Source: Jiulongibacter sediminis (GTDB taxonomy: Bacteria; Bacteroidota; Bacteroidia; Cytophagales; Spirosomataceae). From it: a stretch of 34,313 nucleotides of DNA. Shown piece by piece: positions 1-7,929 of this stretch; position 1 is the first letter of the stretch; every line of letters starts with the position of its first letter. The notes below the pieces were generated by a model. That model had not been told where the DNA came from and made no database searches. It saw nothing but the letters and a program-made list of their open reading frames with translations. The stretch is taken from positions 1-34,313 of the forward strand of contig NZ_LGTQ01000017.1 of the NCBI RefSeq assembly GCF_001306455.1, given 5' to 3'. A program made the position numbers and the translations under genes.

Positions 1-626
1 AGTTTCTTGATTTGGCTTGCATTTATTTCGGAGTTGACATGGTGAACAGTATCTTTTACAAGAAAATAACTTGACATTATACCTACTATAGCAAAAGCGA
101 TTCCCAAATAAAAAGGATATGGACGAAGCCCATATTCTGACGCCATCCAGCCGGTAAGAAAGGCCACGATACCAACCGCTAAATACCCGGCTGATTCATT
201 GATGCCCATCGCAAGACCTCTATTTTTACTACCTACGAGATCAATTTTCATTACCACAGTACTAGACCATGTTAATCCCTGATTGATACCCAAGAGCATA
301 TTAGCGGCAATTATCCAGTTCCAGTCTGTAGCATAGATCAGAATAAGTGGAACAGGCAGTCCAATTAACCAACCAATTACTAATAAGTTTTTACGACCTA
401 TCCTATTGGCAAATGCTCCTGTGTAATAGTTAGTAATTGCTTTCGAGATTCCGAAGACTACAATAAATGATAATATTGCAGTTTTGGCAGCTATGCCGAA
501 ATCTGCCTCCGCTATCTGAGGAAGAATGGTACGTTCCAAGCCTACCATACCGCCCACAAAGGCATTGATAATGACTAATAATGTGAACTGCTTCCAGTTC
601 TCTTTTAGACCCAATTTAACTTCCAT
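1..626 (-). CDS. MFS transporter, partial (C-terminus beyond window)
   Basis: The reading frame starts at the ATG at 626-624 and stays open to the window edge, giving about 208 residues. It begins MEVKLGLKENWKQF and then shows repeated hydrophobic segments (e.g. FTLLVIINAFVGGMVG, TAILSFIVVFGIS, LLVIGWLIGLPVPLILIYA) as expected for the first half of a 12-helix major facilitator transporter. The loop between helices 2 and 3 carries the MFS signature-like GAFANRIGRKN (compare G-x-x-x-D-R-x-G-R-R/K), with N in place of the usual D. The start lies only 5 bp after the stop of the rhodanese/metallo-beta-lactamase gene, so the two are probably translationally coupled. That neighbour suggests a role in moving a sulfur compound or in stress resistance, but the substrate cannot be read from the sequence. 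Confidence 0.85.
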   Translation of the reverse strand, partial: MEVKLGLKENWKQFTLLVIINAFVGGMVGLERTILPQIAEADFGIAAKTAILSFIVVFGISKAITNYYTGAFANRIGRKNLLVIGWLIGLPVPLILIYATDWNWIIAANMLLGINQGLTWSSTVVMKIDLVGSKNRGLAMGINESAGYLAVGIVAFLTGWMASEYGLRPYPFYLGIAFAIVGIMSSYFLVKDTVHHVNSEINASQIKK

Positions 627-631
627 GGCTT

Positions 632-1735
632 TTACGATATAGCACAACGATTAGCACCTGCCTCCAGATCAATAGGATTTACATCTGTAAAATCTCCTAT
701 AAGGTTCTTCTCCACAATCTTTAGATAGTTTTCTGGAGGGTTGGGAATCCTTTTCAGCAAAGACTGAACAAACTCCTGCTCACTTTCTTTGAGCAATGGC
801 GTGTTTTTAACTATCTGTGTCAGTGTAGATTGTATTGGTTGATTATCAAATTCTACGGGCTGGCTGGTGTGACCTGGCATTACGATTATTGATTGGTCTA
901 ATCTTATGATCTTTTGAATGGAATGAAAAAGTAATGTTGCTTTCTTCACCGCTTCTTCTTTGTCAGCTTTTAAGTCTGGTCTTCCTACACCATTGGTAAA
1001 CAGCGTATCTCCGGTTAACAGCACTTTATCATTGATCAAATAACAGGTGCTTTCCAAAGTATGGCCGGGCGTGTGAATGGCTTTAACCTTTATGTTGCCA
1101 ATGCTTAAATCTTGTCCATCTACAATATCCTTGAAGGGATAATTTAGTTTGTCATTGGATGGAAGTGAAGGTCTAATCCCATACTTTTCAGCCAATTCCT
1201 TTGTTCTACTGAGGTGGTCTGCGTGAATGTGCGTATCTGCAACATATTTAAGTGTAAGTGCTTTATGATCCAGAAATTCCTGATAAGTCTCTACGGGCAA
1301 AGAGGCATCAATCACCATGGCTTTCTGCTCCGAAACGATTATGTAAGAAAGACACCCTTTACCCGTACGTCTAAATTGTATGACTTCAAAATCATCAAAG
1401 ACTATTGAAGCAGTGTTCCATGAAAGGCTCCAACCTTTCATGCCTCCTTGCAGGTTGTAGGTTTCATATCCTGAATTATGAAGCATTTCGGCTGCTATTA
1501 AGCTGGTTTTTCCTCCCGCACAGACTGTGACCACAGGAATTGATTTGTCAAAGTCAACCAACTTTAATGCCTCAGGATTCTTCTTTTTCAGTTCGTCATA
1601 GGCATCTATGTGAATACTACCAGGAATTTTCCATTCCTCTCTTTCATTCATTGGCCTGACATCCAGAATGTTTACTTTTTTGCCTGTATCCAGCCATGCT
1701 CTTAATGTATTGGTATTGATCTCACTTTGTTCCAT
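632..1735 (-). CDS. rhodanese-metallo-beta-lactamase fusion (persulfide dioxygenase-like)
   Basis: This 367-residue cytoplasmic protein has two domains. Residues 5-107 form a rhodanese domain with the active-site loop CAGGKTS (Cys72), which carries sulfane sulfur. Residues 115-350 form a metallo-beta-lactamase fold with the metal motif HIHADH (His169, His171, Asp173, His174), a distal GHT histidine (His225) and Asp243 in TGDTLF. The following GVGRPDL stretch is typical of ETHE1-like persulfide dioxygenases, which oxidise glutathione persulfide to sulfite. By family knowledge it therefore probably works in sulfide or persulfide detoxification. The domain order, rhodanese first, is the reverse of the commoner ETHE1-rhodanese fusions. 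No signal peptide is visible. The MFS gene follows 5 bp downstream and a Crp-like regulator gene lies upstream, suggesting a small regulated unit. Confidence 0.85.
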   Translation of the reverse strand: MEQSEINTNTLRAWLDTGKKVNILDVRPMNEREEWKIPGSIHIDAYDELKKKNPEALKLVDFDKSIPVVTVCAGGKTSLIAAEMLHNSGYETYNLQGGMKGWSLSWNTASIVFDDFEVIQFRRTGKGCLSYIIVSEQKAMVIDASLPVETYQEFLDHKALTLKYVADTHIHADHLSRTKELAEKYGIRPSLPSNDKLNYPFKDIVDGQDLSIGNIKVKAIHTPGHTLESTCYLINDKVLLTGDTLFTNGVGRPDLKADKEEAVKKATLLFHSIQKIIRLDQSIIVMPGHTSQPVEFDNQPIQSTLTQIVKNTPLLKESEQEFVQSLLKRIPNPPENYLKIVEKNLIGDFTDVNPIDLEAGANRCAIS

Positions 1736-1804
1736 CTTATTGAAATTTTGTTAAAACAAAGGACATAGTTGTCAGAATCAATTCCTTTTACAAATGTTAA
1801 ATAA

Positions 1805-2389
1805 TCAGGTGATGGTTGCTCTTATTCTGCTCAGACTTACCTGTGTAATACCTAAATAGGAGGCAATGTGCTTTAAAGGTATTTCCCTAACTACCACCGG
1901 CGATTTGGTCATAAGTGTCTGGTATCGTTCTTCCGCTGTTTGAAACTGTAAACTTTCCAGCCTATTAATAGTCTCAACATAGGATTTTTCTAAAAGCTTT
2001 CTGAATAGACGTTCCAAGTCATGATATTGATCAAATAGTTCAAAGAGAGGGGGTGCAGGAATAGCAATAAAAGAGGTATCCTTCAATGTCTGAATTGCTT
2101 TATGACTTGGTTTACCTGTGAACAGGCTTTCGGCTCTAATGATCAAATCGTTTTCAAAAGCAAAGTATTCGGTCACGTCTTTGTCCTCCTTGTAATAGTA
2201 AATTCTAGCCGCTCCTTCGTTCACAAAATAAATAGTTCTACACGTTTGACCAATTGACTGAAGGTTTTGATGTTTCTTTACTTCAATACTTTTACACAAT
2301 TCGGCAAACTTGTACTCAACCTCCGGGCTTAAATTTTGTATATCATTGAAAGCTTTAAGTAAACGAGCAATCGGATCGTCATTAGGCAT
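1805..2389 (-). CDS. Crp/Fnr family transcriptional regulator
   Basis: The 194-residue protein has an N-terminal cyclic-nucleotide-binding-like beta-roll (about residues 25-115, including INFVNEGAARIYYYKEDKDVT-like strands) and a C-terminal winged helix with recognition helix region HIASYLGITQVSLSRIRATI (about 172-193). That is the usual layout of the short Bacteroidota Crp/Fnr regulators, which are typically 185-200 residues. No cysteine cluster for an iron-sulfur centre is seen, so it is not an Fnr-type oxygen sensor. The ligand is unknown. It lies 69 bp upstream of the rhodanese/MBL gene on the same strand, so it may control that gene and the MFS transporter, or the copper genes on its other side; this is inference. 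Confidence 0.85.
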   Translation of the reverse strand: MPNDDPIARLLKAFNDIQNLSPEVEYKFAELCKSIEVKKHQNLQSIGQTCRTIYFVNEGAARIYYYKEDKDVTEYFAFENDLIIRAESLFTGKPSHKAIQTLKDTSFIAIPAPPLFELFDQYHDLERLFRKLLEKSYVETINRLESLQFQTAEERYQTLMTKSPVVVREIPLKHIASYLGITQVSLSRIRATIT

Positions 2390-2477
2390 AAATAGCTATT
2401 TTTACAAGCAATGAAAGAATAGTTTGAATATTTATATGAAGATTACAAAGACATAACTTTAGAAAGTGAAAATTTTT

Positions 2478-2507
2478 TATCAATTGGATTTTAAAATCTA
2501 ATTGATA
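2478..2507. repeat. 30-bp near-perfect AT-rich palindrome at end of multicopper oxidase gene
   Basis: TATCAATTGGATTTTAAAA continues into its own reverse complement with one mismatched (G-U capable) pair. It straddles the stop codon of the multicopper oxidase gene (2491-2493). A hairpin here could terminate or stabilise the 3' end of the long copper transcript. On the minus strand it is followed by a mixed A/T tract rather than a clean U run, so a classical intrinsic terminator is not proven. Confidence 0.4.
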
Positions 2508-4878
2508 AACCGCCACCAGCACCGAAACGATTATCGTAGCTAGCTGTTAAAGAAAAATTTCTTGACAACAGGTATTGAGCTCCTGTGTTCCAAACAATTT
2601 CCTGTGAATAAGTAATTTTATTTTCTGGATTGTTCTTCCGTTTAGCTTCAAATTGGTATTCGTAATAACCAAATATGGAGAACTTTGGAAAGAGCATTAC
2701 TGATCTACCTATTCCTAATCTAGGTCTGAGCTCATTATCAATTCTGAAATCTACATCAAACATGTATGGAGAAAACCAACGAACTCCCACAATAGCAGTA
2801 GGATTAATATTGTCTAAACTGTTTCTTGTGCTATTTTCGACATTCACACCTCCAAATATTCTAAAGTAGTCATAGAGGTAGTACTCGTAGGTGAATTCCG
2901 CCTCCAAATTCTGATTCCATCCGTATTCAACTCCTAAATTGAATTGGTTTCTAATGTTGGAAGTAGTCAAGTTTAACCCTCCCATATGCGAACCCAAATC
3001 GAGTGTACCCCAAGAGTAAAACTTATTGGTCTCGTGAATTAGTTTAGAAACGGGATATGGTTTCATTCTTTTGTCAGGAGGAGTTCCATAACTCATTACT
3101 CTGGCCATGCCACCCATCATGTGATATAGGACGTGACAGTGAAAGATCCAATCACCATATTCATTGCCATAAAACTCAATAGTCACTTTTTGCATTGGAG
3201 GTACATTCACCGTATGCTTTAATGGAGAGTAGTCACCATTTTTATTAATAACTCTGAAAAAGTGACCGTGTAAGTGCATAGGGTGGTGCATCATGGTGAG
3301 GTTATTAAAGGTGATTCTTGTTACTTCTCCTTCATTAATCTTGATATTATCTGTTTCTGAAAGAGGAATTCCATTCATACTCCAGATGTATCTATTCATA
3401 TTTCCAGTTAGGTTTAATAAAATCTCTTTTACTGGAAGGTTCTTGTCGTAAGAAGACTTTTCAGGAGATTTTAAGTCGTCATAATTGTATTCTGCGAACA
3501 TATTCATAGCTCCCATCTCCATATCACCCATAGATTCTTCTCGTTTATCCATGAGCATAGAGGCCATACTTGTTGAATCTGGGGCCATGTTTTCCATTTG
3601 CATATGATCTCCATGACTAATTGATGGAGTTTTAGCCATTGAATGATCATCCATCTGCATATGATCTGCGTGACCGTTTGAGGAAGGGTTAGTCATTGAA
3701 TGTTTTTCTTTGTACATGTCCATCTGCATTCCCCAATTGTTCATCAGCTCATGAGGATTATCTTTTTTAGGTCTAAATTTTAATGCTGGTGCACCCATAC
3801 GCATGTCCATTGAAGCCATTTGTTTCATCATCCCGATTTTATCAGGTCTGAGAACTGAAGGAGCTGCTAGTACATCACCTGTACCTAAATAAGCTGAAGC
3901 AGTACCAGAACCGTCTTGGGCAGTTATGAGAAACTCGATTTTACCACTTTCGGGAATGGTTACTTCAAAGTCGTAAGTTTCTGCAATGGCAATAAAAGAC
4001 TTGTTTTTCTTTACAGGTACTACATCTAATCCATCTGCTGATATTAAGGTTGGATTTCCACCTCCAAAAGTCATCCAAAACTGGGTAGATGCCGCTCCAT
4101 TAATTATTCTTAGTCTTACTTTTTCGCCTGGTTTGTACTCGTTGTATTCATGGCTATTCTTTCCGTTAATTAGAAAAGCAGGATAGTAAACATCAGCGAT
4201 ATCCGCACTTTCCATTCTTTGTTTCCAAAAATTCATCTGTGCTCCAAGTGCACCTCGGGAAATTACTTGATTCAATGGGGTAGCAGTTCCTTTTTTTACG
4301 TTGTACCATTCATTTCCTCTCTTCAGGTTTCGTAAGACATTCATTGGTTTTTCATTCGTCCAATCTGAGAGAAGCATCACCAATTCATGATCATAGGATT
4401 TTTTCTTTTCTTTAGGCTGAATCACAATTGAACCATACACACCACTCTGTTCCTGAAGCATTGTATGTGAATGATACCAGTAGGTCCCAGACTGCTTAAT
4501 GGGAAACTCGTATTTCTGAGTTTCTCCCGGAGCAATAGGAGGAGTGTTAAGATATGGAACACCATCATAAAAATTAGGCAGTAACAAACCATGCCAATGA
4601 ACAGAAGTTTCTTCTTCCATTTCATTTTTCACGTAGATTACGGCATATTCCCCTTCCGTAAAATTTAAAGTCGGCCCTGGAATACCGCCATTAATGGTCA
4701 TTCCCATCACCTCTTTACCTGCCAGGTTTACTTTCTGCTTAGAAATAGTAATGGTGTGCTCTCTTATTGGAAGATCATCTACATTTCCTTCCACCGATTT
4801 CTCAAATAAATTTTGAGCAAAAAGCGGTTGAACAGTTAACCATGTCAGGCAAATACACAGTATTTGTAACTTTTTCAT
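2491..4878 (-). CDS. multicopper oxidase (CopA-like) with C-terminal CopB-like beta-barrel domain
   Basis: This is a 795-residue exported protein with a signal peptide at residues 1-21. Cupredoxin copper motifs are HWHG (94-97), YHSH (135-138), HPMHLHG (532-538) and HCHVLYHMMGGM (580-591), so the type 1, 2 and 3 copper ligands are all present. A Met/His-rich segment at about 350-460 (repeats such as HADHMQMDDHSM and HGDHMQMENM) resembles the Cu(I)-binding insertion of CopA/CueO. The last 170 residues (about 620-795) alternate aromatic and polar residues in strand-like fashion and end in a C-terminal Phe (LSIRF), as in outer-membrane beta-barrels, and resemble the CopB copper-resistance barrel. 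It should oxidise Cu(I) in the periplasm or at the outer membrane. It is the last gene of the copper gene run, 3 bp after the haem-binding gene. Confidence 0.9.
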   Translation of the reverse strand: MKKLQILCICLTWLTVQPLFAQNLFEKSVEGNVDDLPIREHTITISKQKVNLAGKEVMGMTINGGIPGPTLNFTEGEYAVIYVKNEMEEETSVHWHGLLLPNFYDGVPYLNTPPIAPGETQKYEFPIKQSGTYWYHSHTMLQEQSGVYGSIVIQPKEKKKSYDHELVMLLSDWTNEKPMNVLRNLKRGNEWYNVKKGTATPLNQVISRGALGAQMNFWKQRMESADIADVYYPAFLINGKNSHEYNEYKPGEKVRLRIINGAASTQFWMTFGGGNPTLISADGLDVVPVKKNKSFIAIAETYDFEVTIPESGKIEFLITAQDGSGTASAYLGTGDVLAAPSVLRPDKIGMMKQMASMDMRMGAPALKFRPKKDNPHELMNNWGMQMDMYKEKHSMTNPSSNGHADHMQMDDHSMAKTPSISHGDHMQMENMAPDSTSMASMLMDKREESMGDMEMGAMNMFAEYNYDDLKSPEKSSYDKNLPVKEILLNLTGNMNRYIWSMNGIPLSETDNIKINEGEVTRITFNNLTMMHHPMHLHGHFFRVINKNGDYSPLKHTVNVPPMQKVTIEFYGNEYGDWIFHCHVLYHMMGGMARVMSYGTPPDKRMKPYPVSKLIHETNKFYSWGTLDLGSHMGGLNLTTSNIRNQFNLGVEYGWNQNLEAEFTYEYYLYDYFRIFGGVNVENSTRNSLDNINPTAIVGVRWFSPYMFDVDFRIDNELRPRLGIGRSVMLFPKFSIFGYYEYQFEAKRKNNPENKITYSQEIVWNTGAQYLLSRNFSLTASYDNRFGAGGGLSIRF

Positions 4879-4881
4879 ATT

Positions 4882-5334
4882 TTATTCTTTTCTTATATCA
4901 TTTAAAAAATTGTCTAATATTTCCTTGTCAGTTTTAGACAATTTTGCTTCTTCGTGCATTGGTAAATATGAGGGTAATGGCATTTTACTCTTTTCAATTT
5001 GCTCTGTAATTGCACGCATTTTATTCCGTTTTCTTCTTTCAGAATAGCTACCAAATTCACTAAAATTCAATTCTTTCTTTCCTTCACGTATGTGTTTATC
5101 CATAAGTAGTCTCACAGGTTGAACCTTACTGTACCATGGATAATTGTTATTATTACTGTGGCAGTCGTAACATGATGTTTCCAGTACCTTTATGACTTTC
5201 TCAGGCACGCCATAAACATACCTGATATCTATTTCAGGGATACCATCTTGTTGGTTGGTATCAGTCGGGATAAATTGTATCCCGACTAATACTACCAATA
5301 AACCAACTAATGTTCTCTTAAGTATTTTCTTCAT
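4882..5334 (-). CDS. haem-binding domain protein (c-type, CxxCH)
   Basis: The 150-residue protein has an N-terminal membrane segment or uncleaved signal (residues 8-22, LVGLLVVLVGIQFI) and one CYDCH haem c attachment site (Cys55, Cys58, His59), followed by SNNNNYPWYSKVQPV. This matches the Bacteroidota haem-binding (Haem_bd) family. The C-terminal region has basic ERRKRNKM and a Met-rich KMPLPSYLPMH segment that may supply the distal ligand. It probably sits on the periplasmic face of the inner membrane. Its start abuts the stop of the DUF3347 lipoprotein gene, and the multicopper oxidase gene follows after 3 bp. A role as electron carrier for the oxidase or in copper-stress respiration is inference from this position. 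Confidence 0.82.
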   Translation of the reverse strand: MKKILKRTLVGLLVVLVGIQFIPTDTNQQDGIPEIDIRYVYGVPEKVIKVLETSCYDCHSNNNNYPWYSKVQPVRLLMDKHIREGKKELNFSEFGSYSERRKRNKMRAITEQIEKSKMPLPSYLPMHEEAKLSKTDKEILDNFLNDIRKE

Positions 5335-5961
5335 CTACTCAATCACCTTTTTCACTTTTCCGCATGCTGGCATGCTACTTCCCATGTAAGGATTATTGAT
5401 TTCTTCTGTTTGACTGATCCAAATAGCTCCTTCATTGTTATTAGCCATTGGACAATAATCTTCATAGAGTTTCTGTGTAGTACCAATAATGGCAATAAGG
5501 TCTTTTATATCGGTACTTAGTGAGACCAAATGCTCCCTTTGATGATCAATTTCGCTTTTAGCAATATGTTGGGCGTTTTCAATCGCACTTTCCAATATTT
5601 CGTTTACCTCTTTTTGTTCTTCTTCGGATAAATTGGTTGCTTTAAACGATTGAAGTGCTTGCTCTAATTGTTCACCACTTTTCTGAGCTCCCGAAGCGTC
5701 ATCCTTTATCAAATGGTTATTCATTTCAAAGTAGGCGTTTAAAATTTGGGTTAAATCACCCTTTAACTCACCTGAATTTGAAGAAACATTCCTTTCATTT
5801 GATTCAGAGTGCTGATGAGAACTGTGGTCATGTTCCATGCCTTCGTGGTGTTCATGACTCATGTCATTATGGTTTTCTGTATTGCTACTATTTCCACAGC
5901 TAGCTAGAATTAAACTTCCTGAAACAGCTAGAGAAAAAACCGATATGCGTTTGATATTCAT
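5335..5961 (-). CDS. DUF3347 lipoprotein, His/Met-rich
   Basis: The 208-residue protein has a lipoprotein signal peptide with lipobox LASC (Cys near residue 22), then a His/Met/Glu-rich stretch (about residues 30-60) such as HNDMSHEHHEGMEHDH that could bind copper. The rest is a helical DUF3347 domain ending in the diagnostic segment DYCPMANNNEGAIWIS followed by NPYMGSSMPACG. The two Cys and Met residues of this tail may form a metal site. The same domain occurs at the C-terminus of the efflux adaptor encoded at 6118-7929 and in the protein encoded at 18004-18522. The protein is probably an outer- or inner-membrane anchored periplasmic copper chaperone or buffer; the biochemical role of DUF3347 is not established. 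Confidence 0.83.
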   Translation of the reverse strand: MNIKRISVFSLAVSGSLILASCGNSSNTENHNDMSHEHHEGMEHDHSSHQHSESNERNVSSNSGELKGDLTQILNAYFEMNNHLIKDDASGAQKSGEQLEQALQSFKATNLSEEEQKEVNEILESAIENAQHIAKSEIDHQREHLVSLSTDIKDLIAIIGTTQKLYEDYCPMANNNEGAIWISQTEEINNPYMGSSMPACGKVKKVIE

Positions 5962-5975
5962 GTTTTAAGATTTTA

Positions 5976-6104
5976 TTAATTGCTAAATTGATCTATTAGA
6001 ACCATAAGAAGAATCACAGCAATAGAGAACCAAATAATTCTCTTTACCCAAATCATAAGTTTGGAAGGTGAGGCCTGACTCTCTGTTTGGCAGCAGTTTT
6101 TCAT
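5976..6104 (-). CDS. small Cys-Cys membrane peptide (42 residues)
   Basis: An ATG at 6104-6102 opens a 42-residue frame ending in TAA at 5976-5978. The peptide starts MKNCCQTESQ and has one hydrophobic helix, approximately IIWFSIAVILLMVLI, near the C-terminus. It fills most of the gap between the efflux adaptor gene and the DUF3347 lipoprotein gene, on the same strand as both, starting 13 bp after the adaptor stop. An N-terminal Cys pair and a single membrane helix fit a small metal-associated membrane protein of the type often found in Bacteroidota metal-resistance operons. No function can be assigned. The operonic placement and the plausible topology support that it is a real gene. Confidence 0.6.
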   Translation of the reverse strand: MKNCCQTESQASPSKLMIWVKRIIWFSIAVILLMVLIDQFSN

Positions 6105-6117
6105 TTTTACAGACTTA

Positions 6118-7929
6118 TTAATTGAATTCTTGTCTCACTTCTCCACATGTCAGCATCGAAGCTCCGAAGTAGGGGTTTTTAATATCCTTTTCCTTACTGA
6201 GCCATTCAGCTCCTTGATTGTTGTTTGCCATAGGGCAGTAATCAATATACAGGGTGCCGTCAATTGAGCCGAAAGATTTAACCAATAGTACCATTTGATC
6301 AGAAATGCTTTTGAACGATTCACGCATCTTTCCTATTTCATTGGCTTTATTGGCTTTTTGAAGTTCAAGTTCCAGTACACTGCTGTGCTTCATCCAAATG
6401 ATATGGGCTTCTCCTTTAAATACCCCCATGTTCACTTTGCCTAGAGCCGTACTCATTTCCTTGGCCATTGAAATTGCATTTTTCAGGTTGTCATCTGTCA
6501 AAGCGTTTTTCAGTTTAATATAGCTATCTAACATCAGCTTTAACTCCATTTTTGCTTTGGAACCAATTACAACACTTTTAGAATGAGAACTGTGTTGTAT
6601 GTTTGCTGAGGTATTTTCAGCCGTCATTCCGCCATGATTATGCCCTGTCATAGCTGCACCACCAGAAGGATTCATCATGCTTGGCTTTCCGGCGAGCTGA
6701 GCCGCAGCATCTATGCTGAATGTGCCATAGGTTACTATTTCTTCGCCTTCATTTAAACCATCTGTAACTAAATACGAGCTTCCCAGTGAAGGGCCTAGCA
6801 AAACCTCTCTCATTTGAAAGTTCAGCCCTTGTTCATTCATGGTTTTCACATATACCACAGAACGATCCCCCGTCCACATAACGGCCGACTTGGGCACTAT
6901 TAAGTCTGCCTTGCTACCAACAGATTGGCTTTTGATAATGCCACTTACAAACATTTCCGGCTTTAACTTATTGCCAAGGTTACTTACCACAATTCTGGCC
7001 TTGGCTACCCTTGTTGCCGGATTAATGAGCGGGTCGATAAAGCTAATTCTTCCTGAGAATTTTTGTCCGGGTAGGGCTTGAACTGTATATTCTACCAGAT
7101 CACCTGTTTTTACCCAGGTTAGATCACTTTCATAAATATCAAACAAAACCCAAACTTGTGATAAATTGGCCACCTCGAAGAGCAATGAACCTCTTTGTAC
7201 ATAATCGCCCAATTGGACTTTTTTATTAGTTACCACCCCATTAATGTCTGAAAGAATGGGGAAGGTTTCCGTTGGTTTCCCGGCCTCCAGAATCCTATTT
7301 ATCTGTTCGTCTGTTAGTTTCCAGTTTTTTAGTCTTTCTTTTGAAGCAGCAAACAGAGCGGGCTGTAAGTCCTTCATCTTTTGTGCTTCGAAGAGTTCTT
7401 CCTGAGCGGTGACCAATTCGGGCGAATAAACTTCGGCAATGACTTTCCCCTTAGGTACAAATTCGCCGGTCGTGTTGATATACAACTTCTCCACTCTGCC
7501 GGTCAGGTGTGACGTCTGCCTGGAAAGTGTTCTTTCATCCACCTGAACTTTGCCAGATAAGCGAAGCTCTTTTACGGCCTTTCCTTTTCGGATAATATCC
7601 GTTTGCACACTGGCTAATTGCATGGCAGTTGGAGACATTCTTACTTCCATTGGATTGTCCTGGCCTTCCGCACCGTCATCAAGCGGTATAAGGTTCATGC
7701 CACAAATCGGGCACTGTCCAGGTTCGCCCTGCCTTATCTGTGGGTGCATGGAGCAAGTCCAGATGACGCCATCCGACGCGGTCGAATGTTGATTCAGAGC
7801 AGCTTCCTCTTTGGTACTCCTAAAGAGGAGCCATCCCATAAATAGACCTACCAATAAGGTGGAAAGGACTAAAAGAAGAGTTTTTCGATTCGGTAATTTC
7901 ATCTTATTAATAATTCTGTTTTGTCTCAT
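6118..7929 (-). CDS. cusB: CusB-like RND efflux periplasmic adaptor with HMBD and DUF3347 domains
   Basis: This 603-residue adaptor joins the inner-membrane RND pump to the outer-membrane channel. Residues 17-36 form the membrane anchor. Residues 57-82 form a heavy-metal-binding domain, with CSMHP (Cys59-Pro63) and CPICGMNLIP (Cys73-Cys76-Met78). Residues about 100-410 hold the lipoyl/barrel-sandwich and beta-barrel parts (LSGKVQVDERTLS, VTNKKVQLGDYVQRGSLLFEV). A His/Gly linker follows (GHNHGGMT), then a C-terminal DUF3347 domain (about 460-600) with DYCPMANNNQGAEWLS and NPYFGASMLTCG. E. coli CusB is about 400 residues, so both ends are extensions. Its ATG overlaps the ATPase stop by 4 bp (ATGA), which supports this start, though Met10 is an alternative. 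The adaptor should hand Cu(I)/Ag(I) to CusA. Confidence 0.9.
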   Translation of the reverse strand: MRQNRIINKMKLPNRKTLLLVLSTLLVGLFMGWLLFRSTKEEAALNQHSTASDGVIWTCSMHPQIRQGEPGQCPICGMNLIPLDDGAEGQDNPMEVRMSPTAMQLASVQTDIIRKGKAVKELRLSGKVQVDERTLSRQTSHLTGRVEKLYINTTGEFVPKGKVIAEVYSPELVTAQEELFEAQKMKDLQPALFAASKERLKNWKLTDEQINRILEAGKPTETFPILSDINGVVTNKKVQLGDYVQRGSLLFEVANLSQVWVLFDIYESDLTWVKTGDLVEYTVQALPGQKFSGRISFIDPLINPATRVAKARIVVSNLGNKLKPEMFVSGIIKSQSVGSKADLIVPKSAVMWTGDRSVVYVKTMNEQGLNFQMREVLLGPSLGSSYLVTDGLNEGEEIVTYGTFSIDAAAQLAGKPSMMNPSGGAAMTGHNHGGMTAENTSANIQHSSHSKSVVIGSKAKMELKLMLDSYIKLKNALTDDNLKNAISMAKEMSTALGKVNMGVFKGEAHIIWMKHSSVLELELQKANKANEIGKMRESFKSISDQMVLLVKSFGSIDGTLYIDYCPMANNNQGAEWLSKEKDIKNPYFGASMLTCGEVRQEFN

